A DNA stretch of 50,120 nt from JAABSQ01 sp964573705 (lineage in GTDB: Bacteria > Desulfobacterota > Desulfobacteria > Desulfobacterales > Desulfococcaceae). Shown here piece by piece: positions 37,032-46,084 of the stretch. The DNA is taken from contig CAZNLT010000016.1 in NCBI GenBank assembly GCA_964573705.1, positions 1 to 50,120 on the forward strand, read 5' to 3'. The first letter of the stretch is position 1; the number at the start of each line of letters is the position of its first letter. Below the pieces are notes generated by a model, which was not told where the DNA came from, did not search any database, and saw only the letters and a program-made list of their open reading frames with translations. The translations under genes and the position numbers were made by a program.

Positions 37032-37383
37032 CTTCTCCTCCATGTTTGGGAAATTGAATATGCATGAATTCCGAATTCATAAAAGTTCAGGCCGATCCAT
37101 GGGCGGATCGATAATTGAATTTTCCAGGTGGGCGGTCAAAATCCATGGCATTCTATTCGGTGGCATTAAAAAGACAAGGTAATTTGTAACGAAATTTGCA
37201 AATTATGTGCCGTTGGAGATGAAAGGCCGTGCCTGTCGGGCAATGAATCATTTAGATGTCGAATGTGATGTATGGATAAAAATTTTTGTGAAATTGTACC
37301 GGATTTTTGGCAACCTTCAGCAGTGGAAGCTATAAAAAAATTTTAGACGATCACAAAAGATCTTAAATGCCAGATGTAATGAA
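37032..37383 (-). other. Intergenic region between cyclophilin and giant dockerin genes
   Basis: No gene is seen in these 352 AT-rich bases. They contain a perfect 12-bp palindrome AATTTGCAAATT (37193-37204). An imperfect stem (37342-37367, arms TTTAGACGATC and GATCTTAAA) followed on the minus strand by ATTTTTTTAT may terminate the cyclophilin transcript. The promoter of the giant gene should lie here but I find no good match. Confidence 0.5.
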
Positions 37384-38007
37384 TCACTCTTTTACCGAAC
37401 CATTTTCGGGGTACTTGATTTCCACCTTCATTTCGATACGCTCCAAAGGATTATCCCGCTTATCCTTCGGCTGAGCCACGATCTTATCCACCACATCCAT
37501 TCCGTCGACCACCTTTCCGAAAACCGTATACTGTCGGTCCAGATGGGGAGCATCGGCCACGCAGATGAAGAACTGGGACCCGGCGCTGTCGGGATGGGGA
37601 GATCGGGCCATGGAAACGGCCCCCCGCTTGTGGGGCCGGTCATTGAATTCCGCCTTGAGCCGGTAACCGGGGCCGCCGGTGCCGTGGCGGGCTCGTTCCG
37701 GCGATTTGGACAGGGGATCGCCCCCTTGAATCATAAACCCCGGAATGATCCTGTGGAAAGTGGTTCCATTGTAAAAGCCGCTTTCGGCCAGTTGAATAAA
37801 ATTATCCACATGGTTGGGTGCTGACCGGGGGAAAAAATCGATGGTGATATCGCCGAACCGGGTATGAAGGACCGCCTGAGCGGACTTCATGGATTCAATT
37901 ACTTCGGGCGTGAAGCTTTTGTGACGGGGTGGTTCTGAAAACCCCGGCGCCACGAGCAGAAGGGTGGTCAAAAAGAAGACGATAACGGCGGACAGGCTTC
38001 TGTTCAT
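37384..38007 (-). CDS. Secreted peptidyl-prolyl cis-trans isomerase (cyclophilin)
   Basis: A 207-residue cyclophilin that speeds proline isomerisation in exported proteins. ATG 38007 starts a clean signal peptide (core about 8-20, cleavage near GFS|EPP); the frame runs nine codons further upstream without a better start. The cyclophilin core (about 40-200) shows FHRIIPGFMIQGGDP with the catalytic Arg, then GSQFFI and the YTVFGKVVDGMDVVDKI stretch. It is transcribed away from the small gene at 38296. The PpiA-like periplasmic type is likely. Confidence 0.92.
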   Translation of the reverse strand: MNRSLSAVIVFFLTTLLLVAPGFSEPPRHKSFTPEVIESMKSAQAVLHTRFGDITIDFFPRSAPNHVDNFIQLAESGFYNGTTFHRIIPGFMIQGGDPLSKSPERARHGTGGPGYRLKAEFNDRPHKRGAVSMARSPHPDSAGSQFFICVADAPHLDRQYTVFGKVVDGMDVVDKIVAQPKDKRDNPLERIEMKVEIKYPENGSVKE

Positions 38008-38295
38008 ATCCGGAACCTCGATTGCGGTTGACATTGTGGGTTGAAGGGTTCTGCTGAAACGAGAGACATTTAAACTTAAATGCTGAAAAAAAGCAATGCC
38101 ATTTCTTTACTTTTTCGCTTGTCGGGTCCGTACCTTTTAAATTCCGGACACAAGGCCTTTTTAAGGTAGTTGTGAATCCTTCGAGAGCGGAATGCTTAGC
38201 TCTTGCGGGATACGTTAAAAAGTGATATTGAGCACCGGAACTGAAGAGGCCGGTATTAGAGAAACTCACTCATAGAAAGGCAACGGCATACGATC

Positions 38296-38541
38296 ATGAT
38301 GCAGATATTAAAGCTCGAGATATTTAAACCCTCGAAAAATGATCCGGAAACCCGAATCAAGATTCCTCTGTCCACGCTGAGTATTTCCGAGAAAATTCTT
38401 CCAAGAAAGGTCCGCTCATCATTGGAACGGGAAGGGATTGACTTGAATGAGCTGAGCGGTCTGCATGCCAAACAAGGGCCCAAAGGCACCTTGATTGAAA
38501 TTGAAACCCCCAATGAGCGCATCGTCTTATCCATAGAATAG
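38296..38541 (+). CDS. Small conserved-looking protein of unknown function
   Basis: An 81-residue soluble protein without signal, helix anchor or cysteine. The start could be either of two adjacent ATGs (38296 or 38299). The layout is a short N-terminal beta strand with IKIPLSTL, a helix, then GIDLNEL and a C-terminal beta hairpin ending in I-E. It recalls the small acidic proteins found beside DUF2089/YvlB-type proteins in Firmicutes, but that is only an impression. The next gene (M24 peptidase) starts 5 bases after its stop, so the two are likely co-transcribed. I cannot assign a role. Confidence 0.65.
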   Translation: MMQILKLEIFKPSKNDPETRIKIPLSTLSISEKILPRKVRSSLEREGIDLNELSGLHAKQGPKGTLIEIETPNERIVLSIE

Positions 38542-38546
38542 CTGTC

Positions 38547-39743
38547 ATGCAAACCCCCAATCCCCTCCCCAGCCCATACGAATTCCTTAAAAGAATTCAA
38601 AATCTCCAGCTACATCTTCGCGAACAGGATATGGATGGGGCACTGGTACTTCAAAAAGCCGATCTCTTTTATTTTTCCGGCACGGCCCAGGATGCCCAAC
38701 TCTATATTCCGGCGGAGGGCGACCCGCTTCTGATGGTTAAAAAGCACGTGGATCGCGCCGCCGCCGAATCTCCTTTTTCGGTTACTCCCCTGAAATCGAC
38801 CCGGCAGATTCCGGATTTCCTGAAGGAAAACGGGTATGGCTTTCCAAACCGCATGGGATTGGAACTGGATGTACTGCCGGCCGCCTTATATCTCAATTAT
38901 CAGCGCCTGTTTCAAGGTACCCGCCTGCTGGATGTGTCCCATCCGATTCGCCTGGTTCGATCGGTGAAATCCGATCTTGAAGTCGATATTATCGAGAGTG
39001 CTGCGCGGATGGCCGACGAGGTTCTCGACGGCGTCAAAGACCTGATTCGGGAAGGGATGACCGAGATCGAGCTGGCCGGAATGGTGGAGGCCCGGGCGCG
39101 TAAACTGGGTCACCAGGGGTTGGTTCGAATGCGGCTCTGGGGCGGAGAACTGTTCTACGGTCATTTAATGGCGGGCCCATCGGCTGCCGAACCCAGTTTT
39201 TTATCATCTCCCACCGGTGGCGCCGGAACCAGTCCGGCGGTGCCCCAGAGCGCCGGATTCGACCGCATTCAAAAAGGAGTGCCGATTCTGGTGGATTATG
39301 TCTTCGCCCTTCAGGGGTATATTTCGGATCAGACCCGTATATTTGCTCTGGGCCACATTCCGGATGATCTGAAAGCAGCCCACCAAGCGATGGTGGATAT
39401 TCAGGAGATGCTGAAGCAGGCGGCAATCCCCGGGATGAAAGCGGGAGAATTATACGAGATGGCCGTGTATCGAGCGGATGAACTCGGTTACGGTGACTGG
39501 TTTATGGGAGCCGATGCCCAGCGGATTCGGTTTGTCGGCCACGGCGTCGGGATTGAACTGGATGAATATCCCTTTATCGCCGAAGGTCAGCAACTTGCTT
39601 TGAAGAAGGGAATGGTCATCGCGCTGGAACCCAAGGTGATCATGCCCGGCAGGGGGGTGGTTGGCATTGAAAACACCCATGTGGTGACGGATACAGGGTT
39701 GAAAACCCTGAATCGGTGTCCGGAGGATATACTCATCATCTAA
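38547..39743 (+). CDS. M24-family metallopeptidase (Xaa-Pro peptidase-like)
   Basis: A 398-residue creatinase-fold peptidase. An N-terminal domain (about 15-150) precedes the pita-bread catalytic domain. All five metal ligands are present: D250, D261, H332 (GHGVG), E361 (LEPKV) and E375 (IENTH), so a di-metal active enzyme is expected. The substrate is probably an Xaa-Pro peptide, though M24 proteins of this length also include other hydrolases. It follows the small unknown gene by 5 bases; dksA follows after 118 bases with its own ribosome site. Confidence 0.92.
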   Translation: MQTPNPLPSPYEFLKRIQNLQLHLREQDMDGALVLQKADLFYFSGTAQDAQLYIPAEGDPLLMVKKHVDRAAAESPFSVTPLKSTRQIPDFLKENGYGFPNRMGLELDVLPAALYLNYQRLFQGTRLLDVSHPIRLVRSVKSDLEVDIIESAARMADEVLDGVKDLIREGMTEIELAGMVEARARKLGHQGLVRMRLWGGELFYGHLMAGPSAAEPSFLSSPTGGAGTSPAVPQSAGFDRIQKGVPILVDYVFALQGYISDQTRIFALGHIPDDLKAAHQAMVDIQEMLKQAAIPGMKAGELYEMAVYRADELGYGDWFMGADAQRIRFVGHGVGIELDEYPFIAEGQQLALKKGMVIALEPKVIMPGRGVVGIENTHVVTDTGLKTLNRCPEDILII

Positions 39744-39861
39744 AAAGAATGCGCTTTTCAAAAGTGTTTCTTTGTTATTATAACTTAAAAGGCTGTCCCG
39801 AGGCCCAGCCGCCTTTGGGAAATGAACCGACACTGAGAAATATAAGGGCCAGGAGGCGACC

Positions 39862-40281
39862 ATGCAGAACGATCTCCCTGAAGACTATCGTCCTTCCGAG
39901 GACGAAACCTACATGAATTCCCGTCAGCTTGAGTTTTTCCGCAGGGAACTGCTCAAATGGCGGGAGGATTTGCTGGAAGAATCGGAAAAAACACTGAACA
40001 AGCTGAAAGAGGGCAAAGAGCGAAATATCGAAGCGGTGGATCAAGGCTCCGACGAATCCGCCACCGCCTTTGAGCTGAGGACCCGGGATCGGTACCGGAA
40101 GCTTTTAAAAAAAATCGACAGGGCCCTCGAACGCATCAGCGACGGAGAATACGGGTACTGCGAGGAGACCGGAGAAGAGATCGGCCTCAAGCGCCTGATG
40201 GCCAGACCCATCGCCACCCTTTCCATCGAAGCTCAGGAAAGACATGAGCGCGAAGAGAAAAAGCGGGAAGCCAGGGGATAA
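39862..40281 (+). CDS. dksA: DksA/TraR-family RNA polymerase regulator lacking the zinc finger cysteines
   Basis: A 139-residue DksA-like regulator that acts in the secondary channel of RNA polymerase, usually with ppGpp, in the stringent response. The coiled coil (about 15-90) holds a conserved acidic tip region. In the globular part the four zinc cysteines of E. coli DksA are reduced to one: CEETG has lost the second and the TLSIEAQ stretch has neither of the last two. Many Alphaproteobacterial DksA proteins have the same CEETG form and still work. The start has AGGAGG six bases upstream, and a hairpin terminator follows the stop. Confidence 0.92.
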   Translation: MQNDLPEDYRPSEDETYMNSRQLEFFRRELLKWREDLLEESEKTLNKLKEGKERNIEAVDQGSDESATAFELRTRDRYRKLLKKIDRALERISDGEYGYCEETGEEIGLKRLMARPIATLSIEAQERHEREEKKREARG

Positions 40282-40293
40282 CTCCAGATCGAG

Positions 40294-40320
40294 AACAGCG
40301 GCATTCCTTGCCGCTGTTTT
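40294..40320 (+). terminator. Rho-independent-like terminator after dksA
   Basis: A perfect 9-bp stem (AACAGCGGC at 40294-40302 with GCCGCTGTT at 40310-40318) with a 7-base loop ends in TTTT, 12 bases after the dksA stop. The T tract is short. It separates dksA from the convergent cysS. Confidence 0.65.
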
Positions 40321-40338
40321 GGCTGTTAAACATTTCTG

Positions 40339-41733
40339 CTACCGCTTTAAGATTTTAACCCCGTCTTTGGTGTCCTGTATTTCAAATCCCATCTCATAGA
40401 TTTCATCCCGCAAGCGATCGGCTTCCGCCCATTTTCTGGCTTTTCGAGCTTTCTGCCGGGCTTCGGCTTTTTCCAGGATGTTGTCCGGAATGGCCTCCGG
40501 GATGTCCACCTGATCAAGGTCGAACCCCAGGACTCGATCAAAGTCGATGACGGTCGCGGTTTTATCCGCATCGGAAATATTCGACTTGAGCATCTCTTGA
40601 ACCGCCGCCACGGCCCGGGGCATATTGAGATCATCGTTGACCGCCTCCAGAAACTTGGCCTTGAAGCCGGAATGAACTACGCCGTTTTCTCCATTTCCAC
40701 CCTCCCGAATGGTGCGAACCTGATTTCTCAGATGCTGAAGGCCGTTGAGGGATGCCCGAATCGATTCTTCGGAATACTCCATGGGGTTGCGATAATGGGT
40801 CAGAAAGGCTGCATACCGATAGGAGAGGGGGTCGATCCCGCGCTCCACCAGGGTGGAATCGAGGGTCAGAAAGTTTCCCGCGCTTTTGGCCATTTTTTTG
40901 CCCCCGGCGATGTTCAGAAAGGCCCCGTGCATCCAGAAGTGGAAAAACGGTTTGCCGGTGGCGGCTTCGGATTGAGCGATCTCATTGGTATGGTGAACAT
41001 CGATATGGTCGGTTCCGCCGCAATGGATATCAAGATGATCCCCAAGAAACTTCATGGACATGGCGGAGCATTCCAGGTGCCACCCCGGAAACCCGATTCC
41101 CCAAGGGGAATCCCACTCCATCTGCCGCTGAGAACCCTCGGGAGAAAATTTCCATACGGCGAAATCGGCGGGGTTTCGCTTTTCCGGATTTCGCTCCACC
41201 CGGGCCCCTTCCTGAAGCGCTTCCAGATTCTGGTGCGAGAGTTTGGTATAGCCCTCGAATTTGGCGGTATCAAAATAGATGCCGTCCCTGGTTTTATAGG
41301 TATAGCCCTTTTCTTCCAGAATCCGGATCAGGGCGATCTGATCGGGAATGGTATCGGTGGCCCGGCACCAGATGCTCGGTTCAAGGATATTGAGCCGTGA
41401 AATGTCCTTGCGAAAAGCCTCGGTATAGTAATCAGCGATTTCCCAGGCCGATTTTCCCTCCCGGGAGGCGCCCGTTTCCAGCTTGTCCTCCCCCATATCC
41501 CGGTCCCCGGTGAGATGTCCCACATCGGTGATATTCATCACATGTTTGACCTCAAATCTGTTGTAGAGCAGGACCCGTTTGAGGATATCCTCGAAAATAT
41601 AGGTCCTGAGATTGCCGATGTGGGCATAATTGTACACGGTGGGTCCGCAGGTATACAGACCTGCGTAATCGGAATAGAGAGGGGTGAATTCCTCTTTTTT
41701 TCGTGTCAGCGTATTGTACAGGAAAAGCTTCAT
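40339..41733 (-). CDS. cysS: Cysteinyl-tRNA synthetase
   Basis: A 464-residue class I tRNA synthetase that charges tRNA-Cys. ATG 41733 (MKLFLYN) is the family start and has GGAG upstream; the open frame continues 18 codons further. It has the zinc cysteine C29 in CGPTVYN, the HIGH-type signature HIGN (38-41), further zinc ligands in LECSAMS and GGTDHIDVHH, and KMAKS. Length matches bacterial enzymes. The stop is 18 bases beyond the dksA terminator hairpin, on the opposite strand. Confidence 0.97.
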   Translation of the reverse strand: MKLFLYNTLTRKKEEFTPLYSDYAGLYTCGPTVYNYAHIGNLRTYIFEDILKRVLLYNRFEVKHVMNITDVGHLTGDRDMGEDKLETGASREGKSAWEIADYYTEAFRKDISRLNILEPSIWCRATDTIPDQIALIRILEEKGYTYKTRDGIYFDTAKFEGYTKLSHQNLEALQEGARVERNPEKRNPADFAVWKFSPEGSQRQMEWDSPWGIGFPGWHLECSAMSMKFLGDHLDIHCGGTDHIDVHHTNEIAQSEAATGKPFFHFWMHGAFLNIAGGKKMAKSAGNFLTLDSTLVERGIDPLSYRYAAFLTHYRNPMEYSEESIRASLNGLQHLRNQVRTIREGGNGENGVVHSGFKAKFLEAVNDDLNMPRAVAAVQEMLKSNISDADKTATVIDFDRVLGFDLDQVDIPEAIPDNILEKAEARQKARKARKWAEADRLRDEIYEMGFEIQDTKDGVKILKR

Positions 41734-41850
41734 AACCGGACTCCGATCGCATTCTGTGTACAGCCGTGGGTCGGTTGGCGGCTGCATCTTTGAAAAGGTT
41801 TAAAAAATAATTCAAAAACTCGGATAGCAGTGCATTGGGCGTTTTCTCAT

Positions 41851-42762
41851 TTATCCGGAGCCATGCGGGGACCTGCGGGACGACCTGCGCGGAATCCGGC
41901 CGGTCTCCGCCCGCTTCTCATGGTCCGATTTCCATCTGAGGTAAAGGTAGATGCCCGCCCCCGCAAGGACCATCAGTGCACACAAGAGCTGCCCGGTGGA
42001 AAACCGGAAAAATACCAATCCCAGATGGGCGTCGGGCTCCCGGAAAAACTCAATAAAAAACCGAACCGTTCCGTACCCGATTAAATAAAACGCCAGCATG
42101 GCGCCCTGTGTGCGAATCCGTTTTCGCAAAAACCACAATACCAGAAACAGAAAGACGCCTTCGAAAAAGGCTTCATAGAGTTGGGAGGGATGACGAAGCG
42201 CTTCCCCGGGGGCGCCGGGGAAGATCATTCCGATGGGATGGGTGGTGATCCGGCCGTACAATTCGCCGTTGATGAAATTCCCGAGGCGTCCGAAGGTATA
42301 CCCGAGGGGCACGACCGGCGCATATAAATCCGCTGTTTCCCAGAAATCCAGCCGGTGTTTTCGAACATAATAGAACGAGGCGAGGATCACCCCGATCAGG
42401 CCGCCGTGGTAAGACATTCCGGATATGCCGGTAAACCGGATGCCGTCGGAAAACTCAAAGGGCAAAAAAATCTCCAGCGGGTGGCGCAGGTAATAGGGGA
42501 AATTATAAAACAGCACATACCCCAGCCGACCGCCGATAATGACCCCGAGGATCATGGCGGTGGAGAGGGCCTCCACCTGCTGGGCTGAAATATGAAACCC
42601 TTTTTCCCGCTTGATCCGATACAGAACCAGCGCGTAGCTGAGGGCGAAAGCGATGATGTACATCAGCCCGTAATACTGGATTTTCAGCGGGCCGATCTGA
42701 AAAAGGACAGGGTCCAGGTGCTCGGGGAGGTGTTGCCACCAGTACCAGAATTCATCCGTCAT
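41851..42762 (-). CDS. lgt: Prolipoprotein diacylglyceryl transferase
   Basis: A 303-residue inner-membrane enzyme with about seven helices. It moves a diacylglyceryl group from phosphatidylglycerol to the lipobox cysteine of prolipoproteins, the first step of lipoprotein maturation. It has the YHGGLIG segment and the family signature RLGNFINGELYGR. The four lipoproteins predicted elsewhere in this window need it. It is 117 bases upstream of cysS on the same strand and divergent from sufC. A cytoplasmic tail of about 25 Arg/Ser-rich residues ends the protein. Confidence 0.96.
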   Translation of the reverse strand: MTDEFWYWWQHLPEHLDPVLFQIGPLKIQYYGLMYIIAFALSYALVLYRIKREKGFHISAQQVEALSTAMILGVIIGGRLGYVLFYNFPYYLRHPLEIFLPFEFSDGIRFTGISGMSYHGGLIGVILASFYYVRKHRLDFWETADLYAPVVPLGYTFGRLGNFINGELYGRITTHPIGMIFPGAPGEALRHPSQLYEAFFEGVFLFLVLWFLRKRIRTQGAMLAFYLIGYGTVRFFIEFFREPDAHLGLVFFRFSTGQLLCALMVLAGAGIYLYLRWKSDHEKRAETGRIPRRSSRRSPHGSG

Positions 42763-43121
42763 GAGTGTATGCCGAACTGATGTTTGATTTCATCAAAATA
42801 AATTTCCAAGAATAAGCCCCATGGGGTGTGAATTCGATATCGCACAAAATCCTGACATCATCCTCTTTCAATGGGTAGACCGTTTCCATACCAACCATTA
42901 TTATAGCTCGCTCTTCCACCCTCTGTCGAGAAAAAATGCCTCTTTTCAAAAAGTTCCACCGAACAGAGGGATGACGGACCGGTGGTCGGGCCTCTTTTCG
43001 GAAGCCTTTTTCAGGTTGACAAACGGGGCGGACCACCCCCATATTATGCGCGAATTTCGGTAGTTTGTTAAAGCGGAAGAACGTGCGATTCACCCGATAA
43101 TTCCCGTACAAGAGGGTTAGG
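42763..43121. other. Divergent intergenic region between lgt and sufC
   Basis: These 359 bases carry no gene I can support; the open frames here lack homology and ribosome sites. A promoter candidate for sufC is listed separately. Control of sufC-sufB by an iron-sulfur regulator would act here, but I see no recognisable IscR-type site. Confidence 0.5.
43016..43047 (+). promoter_or_regulatory. Weak promoter candidate upstream of sufC
   Basis: TTGACA at 43016-43021 is a full -35 match. The best -10 (TATTAT, 43042-43047) lies 20 bases away, longer than the usual 17, so the pair is uncertain. It is 75 bases before the sufC start. Confidence 0.3.
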
Positions 43122-43883
43122 ATGATTGAACTAAAGAACGTCAGTTTCGTCGTGCCGGATGAAGAGTCGGCCAACGGCGGTGAACCCAAAGAGATCATTA
43201 AAGATCTCAGTTTTACTTTCGAAGAAGGAAAATTTTATGGAATCACCGGCCCGAACGGGGGCGGCAAGACCACGCTGGCCAAATTGTTCATGGGAATCAA
43301 CCCGGTGACTTCCGGAAAAATCTTTTTCAAGGGGGAGGATATCACCGATTTGTCGATTACCGAACGCGCCAGGAAAGGCATCGCCTATGGGTTTCAGCAT
43401 TCGGCGCGGTTCAAAGGCACGACGTTTCGGGATTTACTCTCCATTGCTGCCGGCACCGATAAAGAAGAGGAACTGATCAAAATCATCGCTCGCGTCGGCA
43501 TCTGTTCCATCGATTTTTTGGACAACCCGGTCAATTCCAAGCTGTCCGGCGGCGAAATCAAGAAGATCGAGCTGGCGACCGTTATCGCCAGGAACCCGAA
43601 AGTCGCCATTTATGACGAGCCCGACACCGGGATCGATCTGTGGACCATTGGTCCGATGGTGGAACTGCTCCAGCGGGAAAAGGAGGCATTCAACACCACC
43701 ACCATGGTGGTCAGTCACAACAGGGCTTTTTTGGAAGCGGCCGATGACATCATATTAATACGGGGCGGGAAAATCGCCTATGAGGGCGATCTGTCCGGGG
43801 CCAAACCGATTCTGGAAGATTTGAGCGTTTGCGGATTTGCCAATGTGTGCGAAGGAGAGAGCTATGTTGAATGTTATCGATAA
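43122..43883 (+). CDS. sufC: SufC-type ABC ATPase (minimal SUF system)
   Basis: A 253-residue ATPase of iron-sulfur cluster assembly. Walker A GPNGGGKTT, the signature LSGGEIKKIE and Walker B VAIYDEPDTGID are intact; the DEPDTGID form is that of the archaeal/anaerobe-type SufC rather than the E. coli form. It drives the SufB scaffold in the cytoplasm. The sufB start lies inside its last codons (20-base overlap), so the two are translationally coupled. No sufD, sufS, sufE or regulator is next to them. Confidence 0.94.
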   Translation: MIELKNVSFVVPDEESANGGEPKEIIKDLSFTFEEGKFYGITGPNGGGKTTLAKLFMGINPVTSGKIFFKGEDITDLSITERARKGIAYGFQHSARFKGTTFRDLLSIAAGTDKEEELIKIIARVGICSIDFLDNPVNSKLSGGEIKKIELATVIARNPKVAIYDEPDTGIDLWTIGPMVELLQREKEAFNTTTMVVSHNRAFLEAADDIILIRGGKIAYEGDLSGAKPILEDLSVCGFANVCEGESYVECYR

Positions 43884-44784
43884 GGAACTTCTGAAAGAGG
43901 TCGCGGATCTGGAAGGGCTTCCCAAGGGCGCCTACAATATTCGAAAAAACGGCGAACTTATGGGCCGGGAGGTGTCCGCCAACATCAACATCGAAACCAA
44001 TGAAGCCGGAAACGGAATCGTTATTCGAATCAAACCGGGAACGGTCAACGAGTCGGTTCATATTCCGGTCATTCTCAGCAAGGCCGGCCTTCATGATGTG
44101 GTGTACAACACCTTCGAGGTCGGCGAAAACTCCGACGTCACCATCATCGCCGGGTGCGGTATTCACTGCGGAAGCTCCGAATCCGAGGGCCACTCCGGCA
44201 TCCATGAATTTCGAATCGGCAAAAACGCCCGAATGAAATACGTGGAAAAGCATGTGGCCACGGGCGAGGGGACCGGCAAGCGGATTTTAAATCCTACCAC
44301 CAAGGTCTTTCTGGAAGAGGGGGCCTACGCCGAAATGGAATTGACCCAACTAGGCGGAGTGGACGAGGCCAAGCGGGTCAACGAAGGCGAGATCAAGGCG
44401 GGCGCCTCGCTCCTGATTACCGAACGGGTGATGACCGATAAAACCCAGGAGGCCGAGTCCAAAAATGAACTCATTCTGGCGGGGGAAAACAGCAAGGCCA
44501 ACATCGTGTCCCGATCGGTGGTCAAGGGCGACTCCAAACAGGATTTTTTCGTGAACCTTGAGGCCCGTGCCAAGTGCTACGGCCATATCGAATGCGACGC
44601 CATCATCATGGACCGGGGCATCAGCCAGACCATTCCGGCCCTCAAAGCGCTCCATCCGGATGCCGAGCTGACCCATGAGGCCTCCATCGGCAAAATCGCC
44701 AATGATCAGCTGATGAAGCTGATGAGCCTTGGTCTCGATTATGATGAGGCGGTCAACAAAATCATCCAGGGTTTCCTGAAATAA
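43864..44784 (+). CDS. sufB: SufB/SufD-like scaffold protein (minimal SUF system)
   Basis: A 306-residue SufBD-family protein, much shorter than the ~490-residue SufB of E. coli. ATG 43864 follows GAAGGAGAG and overlaps the end of sufC. The core beta helix and C-terminal zone (HPDAELTHEASIGKIANDQLMKLMSLGL) are kept, including the His and Glu near the end typical of SufB/D. The SufC-SufB pair without other partners matches the SUF-like minimal system (SMS) known in anaerobes and archaea. It assembles iron-sulfur clusters for the anaerobic enzymes of the cell. Confidence 0.92.
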   Translation: MLNVIDKELLKEVADLEGLPKGAYNIRKNGELMGREVSANINIETNEAGNGIVIRIKPGTVNESVHIPVILSKAGLHDVVYNTFEVGENSDVTIIAGCGIHCGSSESEGHSGIHEFRIGKNARMKYVEKHVATGEGTGKRILNPTTKVFLEEGAYAEMELTQLGGVDEAKRVNEGEIKAGASLLITERVMTDKTQEAESKNELILAGENSKANIVSRSVVKGDSKQDFFVNLEARAKCYGHIECDAIIMDRGISQTIPALKALHPDAELTHEASIGKIANDQLMKLMSLGLDYDEAVNKIIQGFLK

Positions 44785-44878
44785 TTCTTCACCCACGGGC
44801 AGGGTGGCCCCATCACAACGGTTTACCCCGGGTTCGTCTTTTCAAAGGGTCTCTTTTTCAAGCGTTCCCATTAAATTC

Positions 44879-45199
44879 TTATATCGTGATGAGGCAATCC
44901 GCCCCGTCCACCCCCATGTGAATTAACAATCCGATTCCGATCAGTCGAAGCCGGGGAGAGGTGGGCACTACAACCAGCAGCAGGTATCCGCCCACGGTCG
45001 CCACCGAATGGAGCGGGTGAAATCCGATGCTGCATCGATTGGGATCAAAAATCGGATCCGCCAGAAGGTGGTCCAGATCCACCACCATGGTGGCGGCCAT
45101 GATGGCCCACGACGCCTGGAACCGGTCTGAATACCAGCGCAGGGCAACCCCCGCCGGCAACAGCAAATGCAGCATCAGGTGAATTGCGGTATGGACCAT
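44879..45199 (-). CDS. DUF6122-type small membrane protein
   Basis: A 106-residue inner-membrane protein with three to four helices. It contains the conserved-looking DLDHLLADPIFDPNRCSIGFHPLHS stretch (split here as DLDHLLADPIF and RCSIGFHPLHS), rich in Asp and His and resembling the DUF6122 family and, loosely, metal-dependent membrane hydrolases. The function is not known. Its start lies 18 bases after the stop of the transporter gene at 45218, so they may be co-transcribed. Confidence 0.75.
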   Translation of the reverse strand: MVHTAIHLMLHLLLPAGVALRWYSDRFQASWAIMAATMVVDLDHLLADPIFDPNRCSIGFHPLHSVATVGGYLLLVVVPTSPRLRLIGIGLLIHMGVDGADCLITI

Positions 45200-45217
45200 C
45201 TCGTCACGGATTGGGTG

Positions 45218-46069
45218 CTACTGGTTCAAGAGGGTGATCGCCGCCAAAGCCAGTACAAACCCCATGATGTGGGAGGGGAAACCCGCTTCCCGCCATATCA
45301 ACACCCCGGCTCCGAAAGCCAGAGAAACCCCCACCACCGAAAAAAGGGTATAGGCAATAGCGGAATGGTGAAAAAAAGTCGGGCTTCTCAGGGTTTCAAG
45401 CAGAAAAAAGCTGGTGAAAAAATTGGGAACTCCTAAAAGCAGCCCCTTGCCGACGGCATCCCGGTCGGGTTGGACCCTGCGCAGGAAAACCACCGCCCAG
45501 GAAAACGGCAATGAAAAAGTGAACACCAGGGTCAGGAAGAGATACTTTTCATCTCCCGGCGCCCAATGGTTGAACAGATTGACCCACAGATCGGCCACTC
45601 CGAACCACAGCGCCAAAACCGGCAACAGCAGCAGAGAGCGAAGATCCACTTGTCGGAGTTGCCCCCGTCGAATCGGGCTGAACAGGTAGAGGGCGACGAA
45701 GGTGGCGATCAGGCCCAGGCTGTTGGCGGTATCCAGCCGTTCATTGAGAAAAATAAGCGCGAAAAGAACCGGAACACTCAAGGACAAGCGGCAGGCGGCG
45801 CCGGCCAGAGACATCCCGAACTGCCGAATCCCCCACATCAGCAGGTAAAACCCGCCCGGCCAGAGGAAGCCGCCGCCCAGCCCCAGAAGAAAAGTCGACA
45901 GGCTGATGTCGGTCAGCCCGGCCTGGAGAGAAAACCCCCAGCCCAGGGCGGATGCGCTCAGGTAGTTGGACGCGATCACCACCTGGGTGTTGACGCCCCG
46001 GGTTTCATTCAGTTTGACCAGGACGCTGATGCAGAAAGAAGCAAGGATGGCCAGAATCAGGTAAAGCAT
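45218..46069 (-). CDS. DMT-superfamily (EamA-like) transporter
   Basis: A 283-residue membrane protein with about ten helices in two halves, as in drug/metabolite transporters. ATG 46069 starts the first helix (MLYLILAIL); the open frame extends 23 codons upstream into the terminator of the tRNA gene and is not credible. The repeat halves show the usual EamA pattern, including the Glu at the end of helix four (FLNERLD). The substrate cannot be told. No ribosome site is strong. Confidence 0.85.
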   Translation of the reverse strand: MLYLILAILASFCISVLVKLNETRGVNTQVVIASNYLSASALGWGFSLQAGLTDISLSTFLLGLGGGFLWPGGFYLLMWGIRQFGMSLAGAACRLSLSVPVLFALIFLNERLDTANSLGLIATFVALYLFSPIRRGQLRQVDLRSLLLLPVLALWFGVADLWVNLFNHWAPGDEKYLFLTLVFTFSLPFSWAVVFLRRVQPDRDAVGKGLLLGVPNFFTSFFLLETLRSPTFFHHSAIAYTLFSVVGVSLAFGAGVLIWREAGFPSHIMGFVLALAAITLLNQ

Positions 46070-46084
46070 TTCACAATCACTTTT

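Noticed and set aside
37032..37383. Cyclic-di-GMP riboswitch ahead of the giant surface protein
   Set aside because: I looked for the GEMM consensus and found no match in the leader.
42752..43198. 148-codon minus-strand frame and 80-codon plus-strand frame in the lgt-sufC gap
   Set aside because: The first runs into sufC and the second has no ribosome site; neither resembles a protein family.
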